Source: an uncultured Aquitalea sp. (lineage in GTDB: Bacteria; Pseudomonadota; Gammaproteobacteria; Burkholderiales; Chromobacteriaceae). From it: DNA of 64,000 nt. Below, one piece after another: positions 44,054-54,075 of this stretch. Numbering within the stretch: the stretch's first letter is position 1; each line of letters opens with the position of its first letter. The position numbers and the translations under genes are program-made. The notes beneath the pieces were generated by a model. It searched no databases. It was not told the DNA's origin and saw only the letters and a program-made list of their open reading frames with translations. Location of the stretch: the NCBI RefSeq assembly GCF_945957525.1, contig NZ_CAMFLA010000006.1, forward strand, positions 162,482 through 226,481. Direction: 5' to 3'.

Positions 44054-45490
44054 TCAGTGCTTCAGCATGACATGGCGTATGCAGCTGTAGTCCTCCAGCG
44101 CATACATGGACATATCCTTGCCATAGCCGGAACGTTTCATGCCGCCGTGAGGCATTTCACTCACCAGCATGAAATGGGTATTCACCCAGGTACACCCGTA
44201 TTGCAGTTGCGCGCTGACCTCCATGGCTCGGCCGACATCCGAAGTCCAGACCGAACTTGCCAGGCCGTAGTCGGAATCATTGGCCCAACGAATCACCTGA
44301 TCAACATCGTCAAACGGCGTTATCGACACCACCGGACCAAACACCTCGCGCTGCACGATTTCATCTTCCTGTCTGGCGCCGGCAATCACGGTGGGCTGAT
44401 AGAAGAAGCCGGGGCCATCGCCCAGCTTCCCGCCGGTTAGCACTTCGATGTGCGACAGCTGCTGAGCCCGCTCGACAAAACTGGCGACGCGGTTGCGCTG
44501 ACGCTCGGAAATGAGCGGCCCCATTTCCACCCCCTCCTGATGCTGATGCCCCATCTTGATAGTGGCAACGGCGGATGCCAGATCAGCGGCAAACCGCTCG
44601 TACACACCCCGCTGTACATAGAGGCGGCACGCGGCTGTGCAATCCTGCCCCGCGTTGTAGTACCCGAAAGCCCGGATCCCCTCAACGGCGGAGGCCAGGT
44701 CCGCATCGTCAAAAATGATGACCGGAGCTTTGCCGCCCAATTCCAGATGCGTGCGTTTGACAGAGCGCGAAGCTGTTTCCAGCACTCGCTGTCCCGTTGA
44801 GACATCGCCGGTGATGGAGATCATCCGCACCTGCGGCTGCGAGATCAGCGGGCTGCCGACAGTCTCCCCGCGGCCAAGCACAAGATTGAAAACGCCGGGC
44901 GGGAAGATGCCCGCGATGAGTTCGGCCAACTTCAGCGTGGTCAACGGCGTCTGTTCTGAAGGCTTCAGCACCACGGTATTACCGGCAGCCAGCGCCGGCG
45001 CGATCTTCCAGGCCGCCATCATCAAGGGGTAGTTCCACGGCGCGATTGAAGCCACCACGCCCAGAGGATCTCGACGGATCATGCTGGTATGACCCGCCAG
45101 ATACTCTCCGGCCAACATCCCGGTCTGCGCTCGCACGGCGCCGGCAAAAAAGCGGAACACATCCACCACCGCGGGGATTTCATCATTCAGCGCCAGCGGG
45201 TAAGGCTTGCCGCAATTAAGCGACTCCAACCGCGCGAATTCTGGGCCGCGCCCCTCGATCGCATCGGCCAATTGCAGCAGCAGTTCCGCGCGATCCCGCG
45301 GCGTAGTACGCGCCCATGCAGGGAACGCTGCTTGCGCGGCGGCCACAGCCGCCTGAACCTGCTCGAGGGAGGCTTCGTTTATATGGGTGATCAGCTCCCC
45401 GCTTGCCGGATTCAAGATCGCTTCCTTGTCCCCGTCGCCCGGCACGAATTCACCGTTGATCAACAATTTGCATTGCAGAGTCTTGTCCAT
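44054..45490 (-). CDS. patD: Gamma-aminobutyraldehyde dehydrogenase
   Basis: The enzyme oxidises 4-aminobutanal, from putrescine, to GABA. The 478-residue protein is close to E. coli PatD (YdcW) along its length by eye: [40 protein letters not shown] (catalytic Glu), [13 protein letters not shown] (catalytic Cys), [20 protein letters not shown]. Start at 45490 has GAGGA upstream. Its place after ydcSTUV-like transporter genes matches E. coli. Confidence 0.92.
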   Translation of the reverse strand: MDKTLQCKLLINGEFVPGDGDKEAILNPASGELITHINEASLEQVQAAVAAAQAAFPAWARTTPRDRAELLLQLADAIEGRGPEFARLESLNCGKPYPLALNDEIPAVVDVFRFFAGAVRAQTGMLAGEYLAGHTSMIRRDPLGVVASIAPWNYPLMMAAWKIAPALAAGNTVVLKPSEQTPLTTLKLAELIAGIFPPGVFNLVLGRGETVGSPLISQPQVRMISITGDVSTGQRVLETASRSVKRTHLELGGKAPVIIFDDADLASAVEGIRAFGYYNAGQDCTAACRLYVQRGVYERFAADLASAVATIKMGHQHQEGVEMGPLISERQRNRVASFVERAQQLSHIEVLTGGKLGDGPGFFYQPTVIAGARQEDEIVQREVFGPVVSITPFDDVDQVIRWANDSDYGLASSVWTSDVGRAMEVSAQLQYGCTWVNTHFMLVSEMPHGGMKRSGYGKDMSMYALEDYSCIRHVMLKH

Positions 45491-45503
45491 GCTCAGTCCT
45501 CTT

Positions 45504-46319
45504 CTATTTACCGCTTCCGGCAATATCTTCCGTGCCGCGCGTCAGGGTATAAGCGGCCAGTATGGGTAAGGCGGTGATCAGCATTACGCAAAGCGCCACT
45601 ACGTTGGTAATCGGGACATCCCGCGGCCGGGTCAGCTGGCTCAGCAACCAGATTGGCAAGGTCACCTCATTGCCGGCGGTAAACGTGGTGACGATGATTT
45701 CGTCAAAGCTCAAGGCAAACGCCAGCATCCCCCCGGCCAACAATGCCGTGGCGATCTGCGGCAGGATGATGTACCGGAAACTCTGAAACATGTCCGCTCC
45801 CAGATCCTGAGAGGCCTCAAGCATGCTGGTGCTGATGCGCCTCAGGCGGGCAATCACGTTGTTGTAAACAACCACGACGCAGAAAGTGGCGTGACCGACT
45901 GCGATGGTCCAGAAGCCTGGCGTGATATCCGCCAGGCGAAAAGCGGAAAGCAGCGCAATGCCTGTAATGATGCCCGGGAGCGCAATGGGCAGGATCAGCA
46001 TCATCGTGATGGCGTCTTTGCCGAGAAAGTCTCGCCGGTACAAGGCCGCCGCTGCCAGCGTGCCCAGCACCAGCGCCATCACCGTTGCCATGGAAGCCAG
46101 TTTCAAGGACAAACCGATGGCGCCCAGGACATCATCCCGGGCAAAGGCCGCAGCAAACCAACCCAGGGTAAAACCCTGAGGCGGAAAACTGTAGCCGGAG
46201 CTTTCAGCATTGAAGGCATACAGCACAATGACGGCGATGGGCAGGAACAGGAAGCCGATGCCGCCAAACGCCAACAGGCGCAGCCACCATGGAGCCTGAT
46301 TGGATTGATCAGAGCGCAT
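45504..46319 (-). CDS. ydcV: Polyamine-type ABC transporter permease (YdcV-like)
   Basis: The 271-residue protein has about six membrane helices and the EAA loop [22 protein letters not shown] that contacts the ATPase. It resembles PotC/YdcV. It overlaps the ydcU-like gene by 11 bases and is 13 bases from patD. Confidence 0.92.
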   Translation of the reverse strand: MRSDQSNQAPWWLRLLAFGGIGFLFLPIAVIVLYAFNAESSGYSFPPQGFTLGWFAAAFARDDVLGAIGLSLKLASMATVMALVLGTLAAAALYRRDFLGKDAITMMLILPIALPGIITGIALLSAFRLADITPGFWTIAVGHATFCVVVVYNNVIARLRRISTSMLEASQDLGADMFQSFRYIILPQIATALLAGGMLAFALSFDEIIVTTFTAGNEVTLPIWLLSQLTRPRDVPITNVVALCVMLITALPILAAYTLTRGTEDIAGSGK

Positions 46320-47265
46320 CGAATGCTCCCAGTTTGCGGGCGCCCATCAGATACAGGCCGATTATCAGCACGGGAACCACGGTAAACGCAGCGGCCAAGG
46401 GCATATTGCCGATTGATCCCTGCATGGTGTACACCATTGAGCCGATGAACAGCCCGGAAGGGCCGATCAGTTGCGGGATGATGTAATCACCCAGCGTCAG
46501 CGAGAAGGTGAAGATGGAGCCCGCGACAACGCCAGGCATGGCCAGCGGCAGGATGACATGACGGAATGTCTGCATGCCGTTTGCGCCCAGATCGCTGCTT
46601 GCCTGCAACAGGTTGGCCGGTACCCGCTCCAGAGCCGCCTGGATGGGCAGAATCATGAAAGGCAGCCAGATGTAGGTGAAGACGGTGAACCGCCCCAGAT
46701 TGGAAGTGGTCAGCGAGTTTCCCCCAAGCAGCGGAATCGTCATCAGCCAGTCGACAATTCCCTGCAAACCCAGCGACTCGTAAGCCCAGTAGACAATGCC
46801 GCCCTTGGCCAACAGCACGGTCCAGGCATAAACCTTGACGATGTAGCTGGCCCACATAGGCAGCATCACCGCCACATAGAAAAACCCCTTTTGCCAGCCC
46901 CGGGCATACCGCACCATGTAATACGCCAGCGGAAAAGCCATTACCGCCGACGCCAGCGATACCAGAGACGCCATGGTCAAGGTTCGCAGCACCACATCCA
47001 GATTCGCCGGGGACAACAGCTGACGGTAATTATCCAGCGTCAGCTCCCGGCTGACGGACATGGTGAAATCATCAAAGGTGAATACGCTCTGCGTCAGCAG
47101 GGTGCACAACGAACCCAGATAAACCAGCACAAACCATAGCAAAGGCAAGGCCAGCAACAGGCCCAACTGCAGCCCCGGGTGGCGGTACAGCGCCACGCCC
47201 AGGCGCAGCCATACTCCCTGCCTTTGCCCCTCGGCGCGCTCTTGAGGCAACGAAGCCGTCATCAT
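46309..47265 (-). CDS. ydcU: Polyamine-type ABC transporter permease (YdcU-like)
   Basis: The 318-residue protein has about six membrane helices and the EAA loop [20 protein letters not shown]. It is the PotB/YdcU-type partner of the following permease. AAGGAGG precedes the paired ATG codons at 47265/47262. It is 9 bases from the ATPase gene. Confidence 0.92.
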   Translation of the reverse strand: MMTASLPQERAEGQRQGVWLRLGVALYRHPGLQLGLLLALPLLWFVLVYLGSLCTLLTQSVFTFDDFTMSVSRELTLDNYRQLLSPANLDVVLRTLTMASLVSLASAVMAFPLAYYMVRYARGWQKGFFYVAVMLPMWASYIVKVYAWTVLLAKGGIVYWAYESLGLQGIVDWLMTIPLLGGNSLTTSNLGRFTVFTYIWLPFMILPIQAALERVPANLLQASSDLGANGMQTFRHVILPLAMPGVVAGSIFTFSLTLGDYIIPQLIGPSGLFIGSMVYTMQGSIGNMPLAAAFTVVPVLIIGLYLMGARKLGAFDAL

Positions 47266-47274
47266 GTCGCCTCC

Positions 47275-48291
47275 TTAGCCTGCCAAGGCATGCATCGCAT
47301 GGGCTGGAAGCCATACGGTAATGTTCTGCCCCGGCGTCAGGGGCTGCGAAGCTGCCGCATCGTCATTGGGCAACACCATGCTGATGATGCGCTCCGGCTC
47401 CACTTCCAGCTCATAGCGACTGACAGCCCCAAGGTACTGCACATCCAGCAACCGGGCTGGCACACGCACCCCATCCCCGGCCTGCCCTTGCCCCACCGGT
47501 CGGATGCGCTCGGGGCGCACCGCAAAGGCTTGCCGCTTGCCTGTCAGGCTGGCAGCCCAGGCTGCATCAAAAACATTGGAGGTGCCGACAAAGTCGGCGA
47601 CAAACGACGTGGCTGGCTGGGTGTACAACACATTCGGCGCAGCAATCTGCTCAATCCGCCCTTTGTTGAACACCGCCACGCGGTCAGACATCGAGAGCGC
47701 CTCCCCTTGATCATGCGTGACATAGATAAAGGTGATGCCCAGCTTGCGCTGCAGAGTTTTCAGTTCGGTCTGCATTTGCTCGCGCAGCTTGAGATCCAGG
47801 GCACCCAGCGGCTCGTCCAGCAACAGCACCCGCGGCTGCAAGATCAGCGCCCGGGCCAGCGCGACGCGTTGACGCTGCCCGCCAGACAACGCAGCAGGGC
47901 GTCTGCCGCCGTACTGCCCCAGCTTGACCAGATCAAGCATGGATTCCGCGCGGCGATAACGCTCCGCCCGGGCCACTCCCTTGATCATTAATCCATAGGC
48001 AACGTTGTCCAGCACACTCATGTGGGGAAACAGCGCGTAATCCTGGAATACCGTATTCACATCGCGCATATTGGGCGGCAGGCCAGCGGCTTCCCGGCCA
48101 AAAATCTGGATGGAACCGCTGGTTGGCTGCTCAAAACCGGCGATCAGACGCAAACTGGTGGTTTTGCCAGACCCCGAGGGCCCCAGCATGGAGAAAAACT
48201 CTCCCTCCGCGATACCCAGGTCTACCTGATCCACTGCGCGCACCGCATCGTAGTGACGGCTGACCTGCTGGAAACTGACGGCTAGAGTCAT
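47275..48291 (-). CDS. ydcT: Polyamine-type ABC transporter ATPase (YdcT-like)
   Basis: The 338-residue ATPase has Walker A GPSGSGKTTSL, Q-loop QDYALFPHMS, signature LSGGQRQRVALARAL, Walker B LLLDEPLGALD and switch His in THDQGEAL, followed by a C-terminal TOBE domain. It is PotA/YdcT-like and of normal length. Confidence 0.93.
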   Translation of the reverse strand: MTLAVSFQQVSRHYDAVRAVDQVDLGIAEGEFFSMLGPSGSGKTTSLRLIAGFEQPTSGSIQIFGREAAGLPPNMRDVNTVFQDYALFPHMSVLDNVAYGLMIKGVARAERYRRAESMLDLVKLGQYGGRRPAALSGGQRQRVALARALILQPRVLLLDEPLGALDLKLREQMQTELKTLQRKLGITFIYVTHDQGEALSMSDRVAVFNKGRIEQIAAPNVLYTQPATSFVADFVGTSNVFDAAWAASLTGKRQAFAVRPERIRPVGQGQAGDGVRVPARLLDVQYLGAVSRYELEVEPERIISMVLPNDDAAASQPLTPGQNITVWLPAHAMHALAG

Positions 48292-48351
48292 GAAATGAAG
48301 CTCCCGACTGCTGGCCGGCCAAGGCCGACCAGCGACGTGTTTTACATGCGG

Positions 48352-49506
48352 TCAGCGGCCGCCCATGATGGCGATGTAGTCTGCAGTCCAGCGGCTGTAA
48401 GGCACACAGCTGCCTTGCGCGCATTTGGCCACCGGCGTTCTCCAGAAGCGGATCTGCGCAAAACGGTCAAAACCGTTGCTCTGACAGAAATTGGTGCCTC
48501 CAGGTGCCTTGGTCTGACATGCCTCGGCAACCACGGGATTGGAACCGAACCACTCCGCCAGGCCAGACTGCAGGTTTTTGTTGAGCGACCACTCCATCCA
48601 CTTGTAAGCACACACGGGGTGCTGGGCCTGGGCATGCAACATGGTGGTGTCCGCCCAACCAGTGGCCCCCTCTTGCGGGATGGTGCCGGCCACGGGGAAT
48701 TTCTCTCCCTGCAGGGTATTGATGGTGTAGCCCCATGCACTGGAGGCCGCTACGCCTTCCTTCTTGAAGTCGTTCATCTGCACTGTCACGTCATGCCAGT
48801 AACGATGGGTCAGGCCTTTTTGTTGCCGGAGTAGCTTGAGCACCTCGGCGTATTGGGCCTCATTCAGTTCGTAGGGATCCTTGATGCCCAGCTTCGGGTT
48901 CTTGTGCATCAGGTAAAGCGCGGCATCGGCGATATAGATGGCGCCATCGTAGGCCTGTACCCGACCCTTGCTGGATTTGCCATCCGGAAAGTTGCCGGGC
49001 TCGAATACCACAGACCAACTGGTGGGCGGCTTCGGAAAAATCTTGGTGTTGTACATCAGGAAGTTGGCCCCCCACTGATAGGGGACGCCATAAGGTTTGC
49101 CGCCAACGGTAAACCAGTTGCCATTCTTCACTCGCGCGTCCAGGGTTTTCCAGCTGGGAATCAACGCCGGGTTGATCTCCTGGACCTTCTTGCCGTAAAT
49201 CAGGCGCAAAGACGCATCGCCAGACGCGGTCACCAGGTCATAATTTGGCGAGTTCATCAAGGACACCATCTCATCGGATGTGGCGGCCGTCTTGACGTTG
49301 ACCTGGCAGCCCGTCGACTTCTCGAATCCGGTTACCCAGTCATAATTCTTGTCGCTCTGGCCGCGTTCGATGTAACCGGGCCAGGCAATGATATTGAGCT
49401 TGCCCTCGGGCTTTCCCAACGAGGCAAGAGGGGCGGCAAACACGGTCGGGGTAAGCAAGCTGGAGCTTACCAACACCGCGGTCAGACGAATCAGGCTGCT
49501 TTGCAT
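48352..49506 (-). CDS. ydcS: Polyamine-type periplasmic binding protein (YdcS-like)
   Basis: The 384-residue protein has a signal peptide (ending TVFAAP) and PotD-family features: LNIIAWPGYIERGQ, YDLVTASGDASLRLIYGKKV, WGANFLMYNTKIF and SSAWGYTINTLQ. Start at 49506 has AGGAG at 8 bases. It opens the ydcSTUV-patD-like operon. E. coli YdcS also has reported PHB synthase activity, a curious link given the PHA genes here, but nothing in this sequence tests that. Confidence 0.9.
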   Translation of the reverse strand: MQSSLIRLTAVLVSSSLLTPTVFAAPLASLGKPEGKLNIIAWPGYIERGQSDKNYDWVTGFEKSTGCQVNVKTAATSDEMVSLMNSPNYDLVTASGDASLRLIYGKKVQEINPALIPSWKTLDARVKNGNWFTVGGKPYGVPYQWGANFLMYNTKIFPKPPTSWSVVFEPGNFPDGKSSKGRVQAYDGAIYIADAALYLMHKNPKLGIKDPYELNEAQYAEVLKLLRQQKGLTHRYWHDVTVQMNDFKKEGVAASSAWGYTINTLQGEKFPVAGTIPQEGATGWADTTMLHAQAQHPVCAYKWMEWSLNKNLQSGLAEWFGSNPVVAEACQTKAPGGTNFCQSNGFDRFAQIRFWRTPVAKCAQGSCVPYSRWTADYIAIMGGR

Positions 49507-49772
49507 CACGTTTCTCCTTGTCCAAGGACTGCGCATTGTGCGTCTGGGAATTTGTGAGCCGATTCTAGGCAGCCTGCGGCCTCCTCCCTAGTCAGTCCCG
49601 CCTATGGCAGCAATTGGAAAAACAGATGACAGCAGGCTACCCCCGGCAAGAGCGAATAGCGCCGCGCTCTCGATCAACGGTGAGTCGCGCCCAGTGGCAA
49701 GGCGGTGGCCGGATAGGGCCTGTAATATAGAAAAAAATGATAGGCAAACGAGATATATCTGAAAAAAAGATA

Positions 49773-50690
49773 TCAAGAGAAAGTCTGTTTGTGGCTGCGG
49801 CTGTACTCTCTGGCCAGCGTCAGGAAGTTGTGCGTGTTGTCAGATACCCTCATGCCCCGCCGCCATACGACACCCACCTCAAGTGTCGGGGTTGGCTCCA
49901 GCAGAGGCAGCACTTCCAGCCGGTCCCCCTCCAGGGACCACGGGCGATACAGCACATCCGGCATGATGGCAAGGCCGGCGCCGGTGGCTACCAGGCTCCG
50001 CATCGCCTCGACAGAGGCAGTGCGGACCGCCAACTTCGGCTTGCGGCCGCTTTGCCGCCACAGGGCGGTAGCCACATCTTCCAGTTCATCCAGCTTCAAC
50101 GCTACCAGCGGCTGCTCCACCAGGTCTGCCAGGGCAACGCCACCGCCATCCAGCAGCCGGTGACCGGACGGCAACCACAGCCGGTAACTGGATTGCTGCA
50201 ACACTTCCGTGTGAAGGGCTTGCTTGTTCTGGACATTAGACACAATCAGCACCGCCGCATCCAGCTCGCCATTCACCAGCAAATGCTCGATATAGTCGCG
50301 CTGGTCTTCCACCACGCTGACTTCAACTTGCGGGAAAGTGCTGCGAAAACGCTCCAGCAGATACGGAAGAAAATAGCCGCACACCAGACTGGTCACACCG
50401 ATATTGAGTTGGCCGGTCACTGCGTCCGGTCTTGTGGAAAGCGCCTCTCGCGCATGTCGCACGGAAGCCAGAATCTGGTGCGCGTGACGCAAGAACTGGT
50501 AGCCGGCGTGCGTCAGGCTCATTCCCCGCGCATGGCGCGTGAAAAGCTGCACGCCCAAATCCTCTTCCAAAGCCCGGATAGCCTCTGTCACCACCGACTG
50601 GGAAACATTCAGATCCTGCACGGCGCGGGAGATGGACTCCATCTCCGCAACCGCAACAAAGTAACGCACATTCTTTAGCGTAATCGACAC
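49773..50690 (-). CDS. LysR-type regulator upstream of the polyamine operon
   Basis: The 305-residue protein begins with a typical LysR HTH (ITLKNVRYFVAVAEMESISR, LNVSQSVVTEAIRALEEDLG) and has a LysR substrate domain. A GTG at 50690 is chosen as start: it has GGGAG six bases upstream and gives the family N-terminus. The frame stays open for 62 more codons, which look noncoding. It is transcribed towards ydcS; the 266-base gap includes an AT-rich stretch (49725-49790) suitable for a promoter. Confidence 0.88.
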   Translation of the reverse strand: MSITLKNVRYFVAVAEMESISRAVQDLNVSQSVVTEAIRALEEDLGVQLFTRHARGMSLTHAGYQFLRHAHQILASVRHAREALSTRPDAVTGQLNIGVTSLVCGYFLPYLLERFRSTFPQVEVSVVEDQRDYIEHLLVNGELDAAVLIVSNVQNKQALHTEVLQQSSYRLWLPSGHRLLDGGGVALADLVEQPLVALKLDELEDVATALWRQSGRKPKLAVRTASVEAMRSLVATGAGLAIMPDVLYRPWSLEGDRLEVLPLLEPTPTLEVGVVWRRGMRVSDNTHNFLTLAREYSRSHKQTFS

Positions 50691-51009
50691 GCGCTCTCCC
50701 TGGCCCCATGTTGTTTGTACCGATTGTGCCTCAGAGTCCGGACAGGGTGTAGCCACCACCCGGCAACTCGCCCATGAGCTTCCATGCCTCCCGTCAGCCT
50801 CCGCTACGCCAGGGTGCTGGCAGCCATCCCGACAGGGGCAATCATTATTGCGCAACGCCGGGCATCGCGGCGGCAACCCGTCAGCCGCTGCCGGGCCTCC
50901 CCGCTCCGCAAAACCAGAAACGTGACTTAGCTTGTCGATTTTTCGTATTTAGTTAACGCTCGTCCCTTATTTATATTTGTCCGCGTCTACAACAAGTGGC
51001 GGGGCGGAC
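50691..51009. other. Divergent intergenic region, LysR gene and desaturase
   Basis: In these 319 bases no gene is seen. The last 80 bases are AT-rich (TTTTTCGTATTTAGTTAACG, then TTATTTATATTTG) and probably hold the desaturase promoter, but no clear -35/-10 pair can be fixed. Confidence 0.5.
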
Positions 51010-51951
51010 ATGTACTGCAGCTTGCAACACGCGATTCCGGAACTAAACAACAAAACGCCGCAGCCGACGGGAAAGTCTGAGCGTTCGGCGGCGCATGGCG
51101 GGGTTGAATGGCCAACCTGGGGATTGATTGTCCTTATTTACGGCGGCTGGCTGCTGACGGTGCTGCACTGGCGGCAGCTAAGTCCGTGGCTGGGCACGCC
51201 ACTGCTCATTTTCTTCACCTGCTGGTACATGTCCTTGCAGCACGAGCTGATTCACGGCCACCCCACTGGGCATGCGCGCCTGAACGAAGCCCTGGGCACC
51301 GCGCCGCTGGCCATCTGGTATCCCTATGCGGTGTATCGCGACACGCACCTCGCGCACCATCATGACGAGCGACTGACCCTGCCGGGTGTTGACCCGGAAA
51401 GCTATTACCTGTCGCCAAAGCCCTTGTCCGGTTGGCGTTTGTCACTGGCGCAGTGGCGCAACACGGCTCCCGGCCGCCTGCTGCTCGGCCCGTTGCTGGG
51501 CTGGCTGGCAACGCTGCAGGCCGCATGGCGGGGCGGTCGCCGCCATGCGGGCATCTGGCTAGCGCATTTCCTGCTCACCGCGGCATTGCTGTACGCAGTC
51601 CGACTGGCGGGCATTCACCCGTTGTACTACGTTTTCGTCGTTGCCTACCCGGCCTTGGCGCTGGCCATGGTGCGTTCTTTTTACGAGCATCGGGCGGTAA
51701 GCCATCCCGCGGCCCGCTCCGTGATCAACGAAGCCCAGCTGCCATGGCGAGTGCTTTTCCTCAACTTGAACTACCATTTGGTGCATCACCTGCATCCGGG
51801 CCTGCCCTGGTACCAGTTGCGCGCGCGCTACCTTGAGCGGCGAGAACACTATCTGCAGCTGTGCGACGGCTTCCATGAAACCGGTTATCTGCGATTGCTC
51901 TGGCGGCATCGCGCCAAGCCGGTCATTGCCGAGTTCCACCCTTTCGCCTGA
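51010..51951 (+). CDS. Membrane fatty acid desaturase-family protein
   Basis: The 313-residue protein has several membrane helices and the three His boxes of di-iron membrane desaturases/hydroxylases: HELIHGH, HLAHHH and HLVHHLH. The substrate may be a fatty acyl chain or another hydrophobic or small compound. The ATG at 51010 has GGGGCGG before it. It stands 31 bases ahead of an osmoprotectant-type transporter operon, an unusual pairing. Confidence 0.9.
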   Translation: MYCSLQHAIPELNNKTPQPTGKSERSAAHGGVEWPTWGLIVLIYGGWLLTVLHWRQLSPWLGTPLLIFFTCWYMSLQHELIHGHPTGHARLNEALGTAPLAIWYPYAVYRDTHLAHHHDERLTLPGVDPESYYLSPKPLSGWRLSLAQWRNTAPGRLLLGPLLGWLATLQAAWRGGRRHAGIWLAHFLLTAALLYAVRLAGIHPLYYVFVVAYPALALAMVRSFYEHRAVSHPAARSVINEAQLPWRVLFLNLNYHLVHHLHPGLPWYQLRARYLERREHYLQLCDGFHETGYLRLLWRHRAKPVIAEFHPFA

Positions 51952-51982
51952 CATTCTCAACCCACCTTTGCGGATTTCTCTC

Positions 51983-52906
51983 ATGAACAAACGTCAATTC
52001 CTGACTTTCAGCTTGCTGGCCGCGCTCGGCATGGGCCAGGCCGCCATGGCCAATGCCGCTGACGCCGTACGCGTCGCCTCCAAGATCGACACCGAGGGTG
52101 CCTTGCTGGGCAATATCATCCTGCAAGTGCTGGAGGCCAACGGCATTCATACCGTCAACAAGATTTCGCTGGGCAATACCAAGGTCGTGCGGGGCGCGAT
52201 CACCGCCGGCGAGATCGACATTTATCCGGAATACACCGGCAACGGTGCTTTTTTCTTTGCCGATGAAAGCAATCCAGCCTGGAAAAACGCCGAGGCGGGC
52301 TACCAGCTGGTGAAGAAGCTGGATCAGGAGAAAAACAAACTGGTATGGCTGACGCCCTCCCCGGCCAACAACACCTGGGCCATCGCCATCCGCAAGGATG
52401 TCGCCGCCGCCAACAAGCTGAAAACCCTGACCGATTTGGGCCGCTACATCAAACAGGGCGGTCGTTTCAAACTGGCGGCGTCCGCGGAATTCATCGAACG
52501 CCCTGACGCCCTGCCCGCCTTTCAGAGCGCGTATGGCTTCAACCTGAAGCAAGACCAGCTGCTGACGCTGGCCGGCGGCGACACCAGCGTCACCATCAAG
52601 ACCGCGGCCGAGCAGACTTCCGGCGTCAATGCGGCCATGGCCTACGGCACGGACGGCCCGGTGGCGGCGCTGGGCCTGGTAACGCTGGACGATGTCAAAG
52701 GCGTGCAACCCATCTATGCCCCCACCCCGGTGATCCGCGGCCAGGTTCTGACGCAAAACCCGCGCATCGCCAAACTGCTGGAACCGGTATTCCACTCGCT
52801 GACCAGCGCCACGCTGCAGAAACTCAATGCCAGCATCGCCATTGAAGGCAAGGATGCGCGCAAAGTGGCTGCCGCGTATCTCAAGAGCAAGGGCTTTATC
52901 AAGTGA
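51983..52906 (+). CDS. yehZ: Osmoprotectant-type ABC transporter binding protein (YehZ/OsmF-like)
   Basis: The 307-residue protein (ATG at 51983) has a signal peptide (MNKRQFLTFSLLAALGMGQA...) and the OpuAC/YehZ-type pattern VASKIDTEGALLGNIILQVL, GNTKVVRGAITAGEIDIYPE and YTGNGAFFF. It binds a quaternary amine or similar solute in the periplasm. The stop overlaps the GTG start of the permease gene. Confidence 0.9.
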   Translation: MNKRQFLTFSLLAALGMGQAAMANAADAVRVASKIDTEGALLGNIILQVLEANGIHTVNKISLGNTKVVRGAITAGEIDIYPEYTGNGAFFFADESNPAWKNAEAGYQLVKKLDQEKNKLVWLTPSPANNTWAIAIRKDVAAANKLKTLTDLGRYIKQGGRFKLAASAEFIERPDALPAFQSAYGFNLKQDQLLTLAGGDTSVTIKTAAEQTSGVNAAMAYGTDGPVAALGLVTLDDVKGVQPIYAPTPVIRGQVLTQNPRIAKLLEPVFHSLTSATLQKLNASIAIEGKDARKVAAAYLKSKGFIK

Positions 52907-54075
52907 CAGCGCGGCGCCAATGCTTTGGCCTGCCGGCAATAGACAAGACATGGTTGTTGCTGGCGGGCCTGAGTGTGCTGGGTCTCTTGTTGCCCTTGCT
53001 GACTTACGCGCCCAACCGCCTGCTCACCGGGCGCGGCCTTTCCGTCCTCACCCTGCATGACGGGCTGGCCATGGCGTTGATTCCGGCCGCCGTACTGCTG
53101 GTGGCAGCCTGTTTTGCGCCGGAGTCGCCACGCGGCTTGCTCGCCAGGGCCTGGTGGTCCATGTGGTTTGTCGCTCTACTGCTGTGGAGCGCCGGCCATG
53201 AAGCGTCCAAGCTGGCCGGCGCAGAGGACTCGCTGGCGCGGGTTTCTTTCGGCAGCGGCTTCTGGTTGATGTCGCTGGCCTGCCTGCTGATGGCTAGCGA
53301 AAGCTTGCGCCGACTGGCGCTGCCCCCGCTTCGGCAAACCTTGTGCCTGGCTGCCGGCATTGCGCCTGCCCTCGCGGTGTTGCTCACAGGACGGCTTGAT
53401 GCGCTGTCGCTGCTGAAGGAATACCAGAACTATCAGGACAGCTTCGATACGGCGCTGATCCAGCACATGCAACTGGTACTGTTTTCACTGCTGCCCGCCG
53501 TCGCCGCCGGCACGCTGCTGGGGCTGGCGGCGTTTCGCTGGAGACACTGGAACAACTGGCTGTTCGGCAGCCTCAACATTCTGCAGACCATCCCCTCGAT
53601 TGCCTTGTTCGGGCTGCTCATCGGTCCGTTGGCCTGGATAGGCAAACACTGGCCTGGCAGCGGCATCGCCGGCGTCGGCGCGTGGCCGGCGGTAGTGGCC
53701 CTGGCGCTGTATTCGCTGTTGCCGCTGGCGCGCGCCACATGCGCCGGCCTGCAACAGGTGCCGCAAGATGTGCGCCACGCCGCCGAAGGCATCGGCATGA
53801 CGCGCTGGCAAATCTTCCGCCGCATCGATCTGCCGCTGGCCTTGCCGATGTTTCTCGGCGGCGTGCGGGTGACGGCCGTTCAATCCATAGGCCTCGCCGC
53901 CGTCTCCGCGCTCATCGGCGCTGGCGGCTTTGGCGCCATCATGTTCCAGGGTTTGTCGGGCAGCGCGCTGGATCAGGTGCTGCTGGGGGTGTTGCCGGTA
54001 GTGGCGCTGGCGGCCGCGACCGACGGGCTCTTCAAATTGGCGGCCTCGCGGCTGGACAGGAACCGACATGATTGA
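52903..54075 (+). CDS. yehY: Osmoprotectant-type ABC transporter permease (YehY-like)
   Basis: The 390-residue protein has about ten hydrophobic segments: an N-terminal half of extra helices, then a permease domain with EAA loop HAAEGIGMTRWQIFRRIDLP. It starts with GTG, overlapping the stop of the binding-protein gene (GTGA). Two-part build and length match YehY. It overlaps the ATPase gene by 8 bases. Confidence 0.9.
   Translation: MTARRQCFGLPAIDKTWLLLAGLSVLGLLLPLLTYAPNRLLTGRGLSVLTLHDGLAMALIPAAVLLVAACFAPESPRGLLARAWWSMWFVALLLWSAGHEASKLAGAEDSLARVSFGSGFWLMSLACLLMASESLRRLALPPLRQTLCLAAGIAPALAVLLTGRLDALSLLKEYQNYQDSFDTALIQHMQLVLFSLLPAVAAGTLLGLAAFRWRHWNNWLFGSLNILQTIPSIALFGLLIGPLAWIGKHWPGSGIAGVGAWPAVVALALYSLLPLARATCAGLQQVPQDVRHAAEGIGMTRWQIFRRIDLPLALPMFLGGVRVTAVQSIGLAAVSALIGAGGFGAIMFQGLSGSALDQVLLGVLPVVALAAATDGLFKLAASRLDRNRHD

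Noticed and set aside
50691..50876. N-terminal 62-codon extension of the LysR gene at 49773-50690
   Set aside because: Cys/Pro/Gly-rich translation unlike any LysR N-terminus; a GTG with a good ribosome site begins the proper domain.
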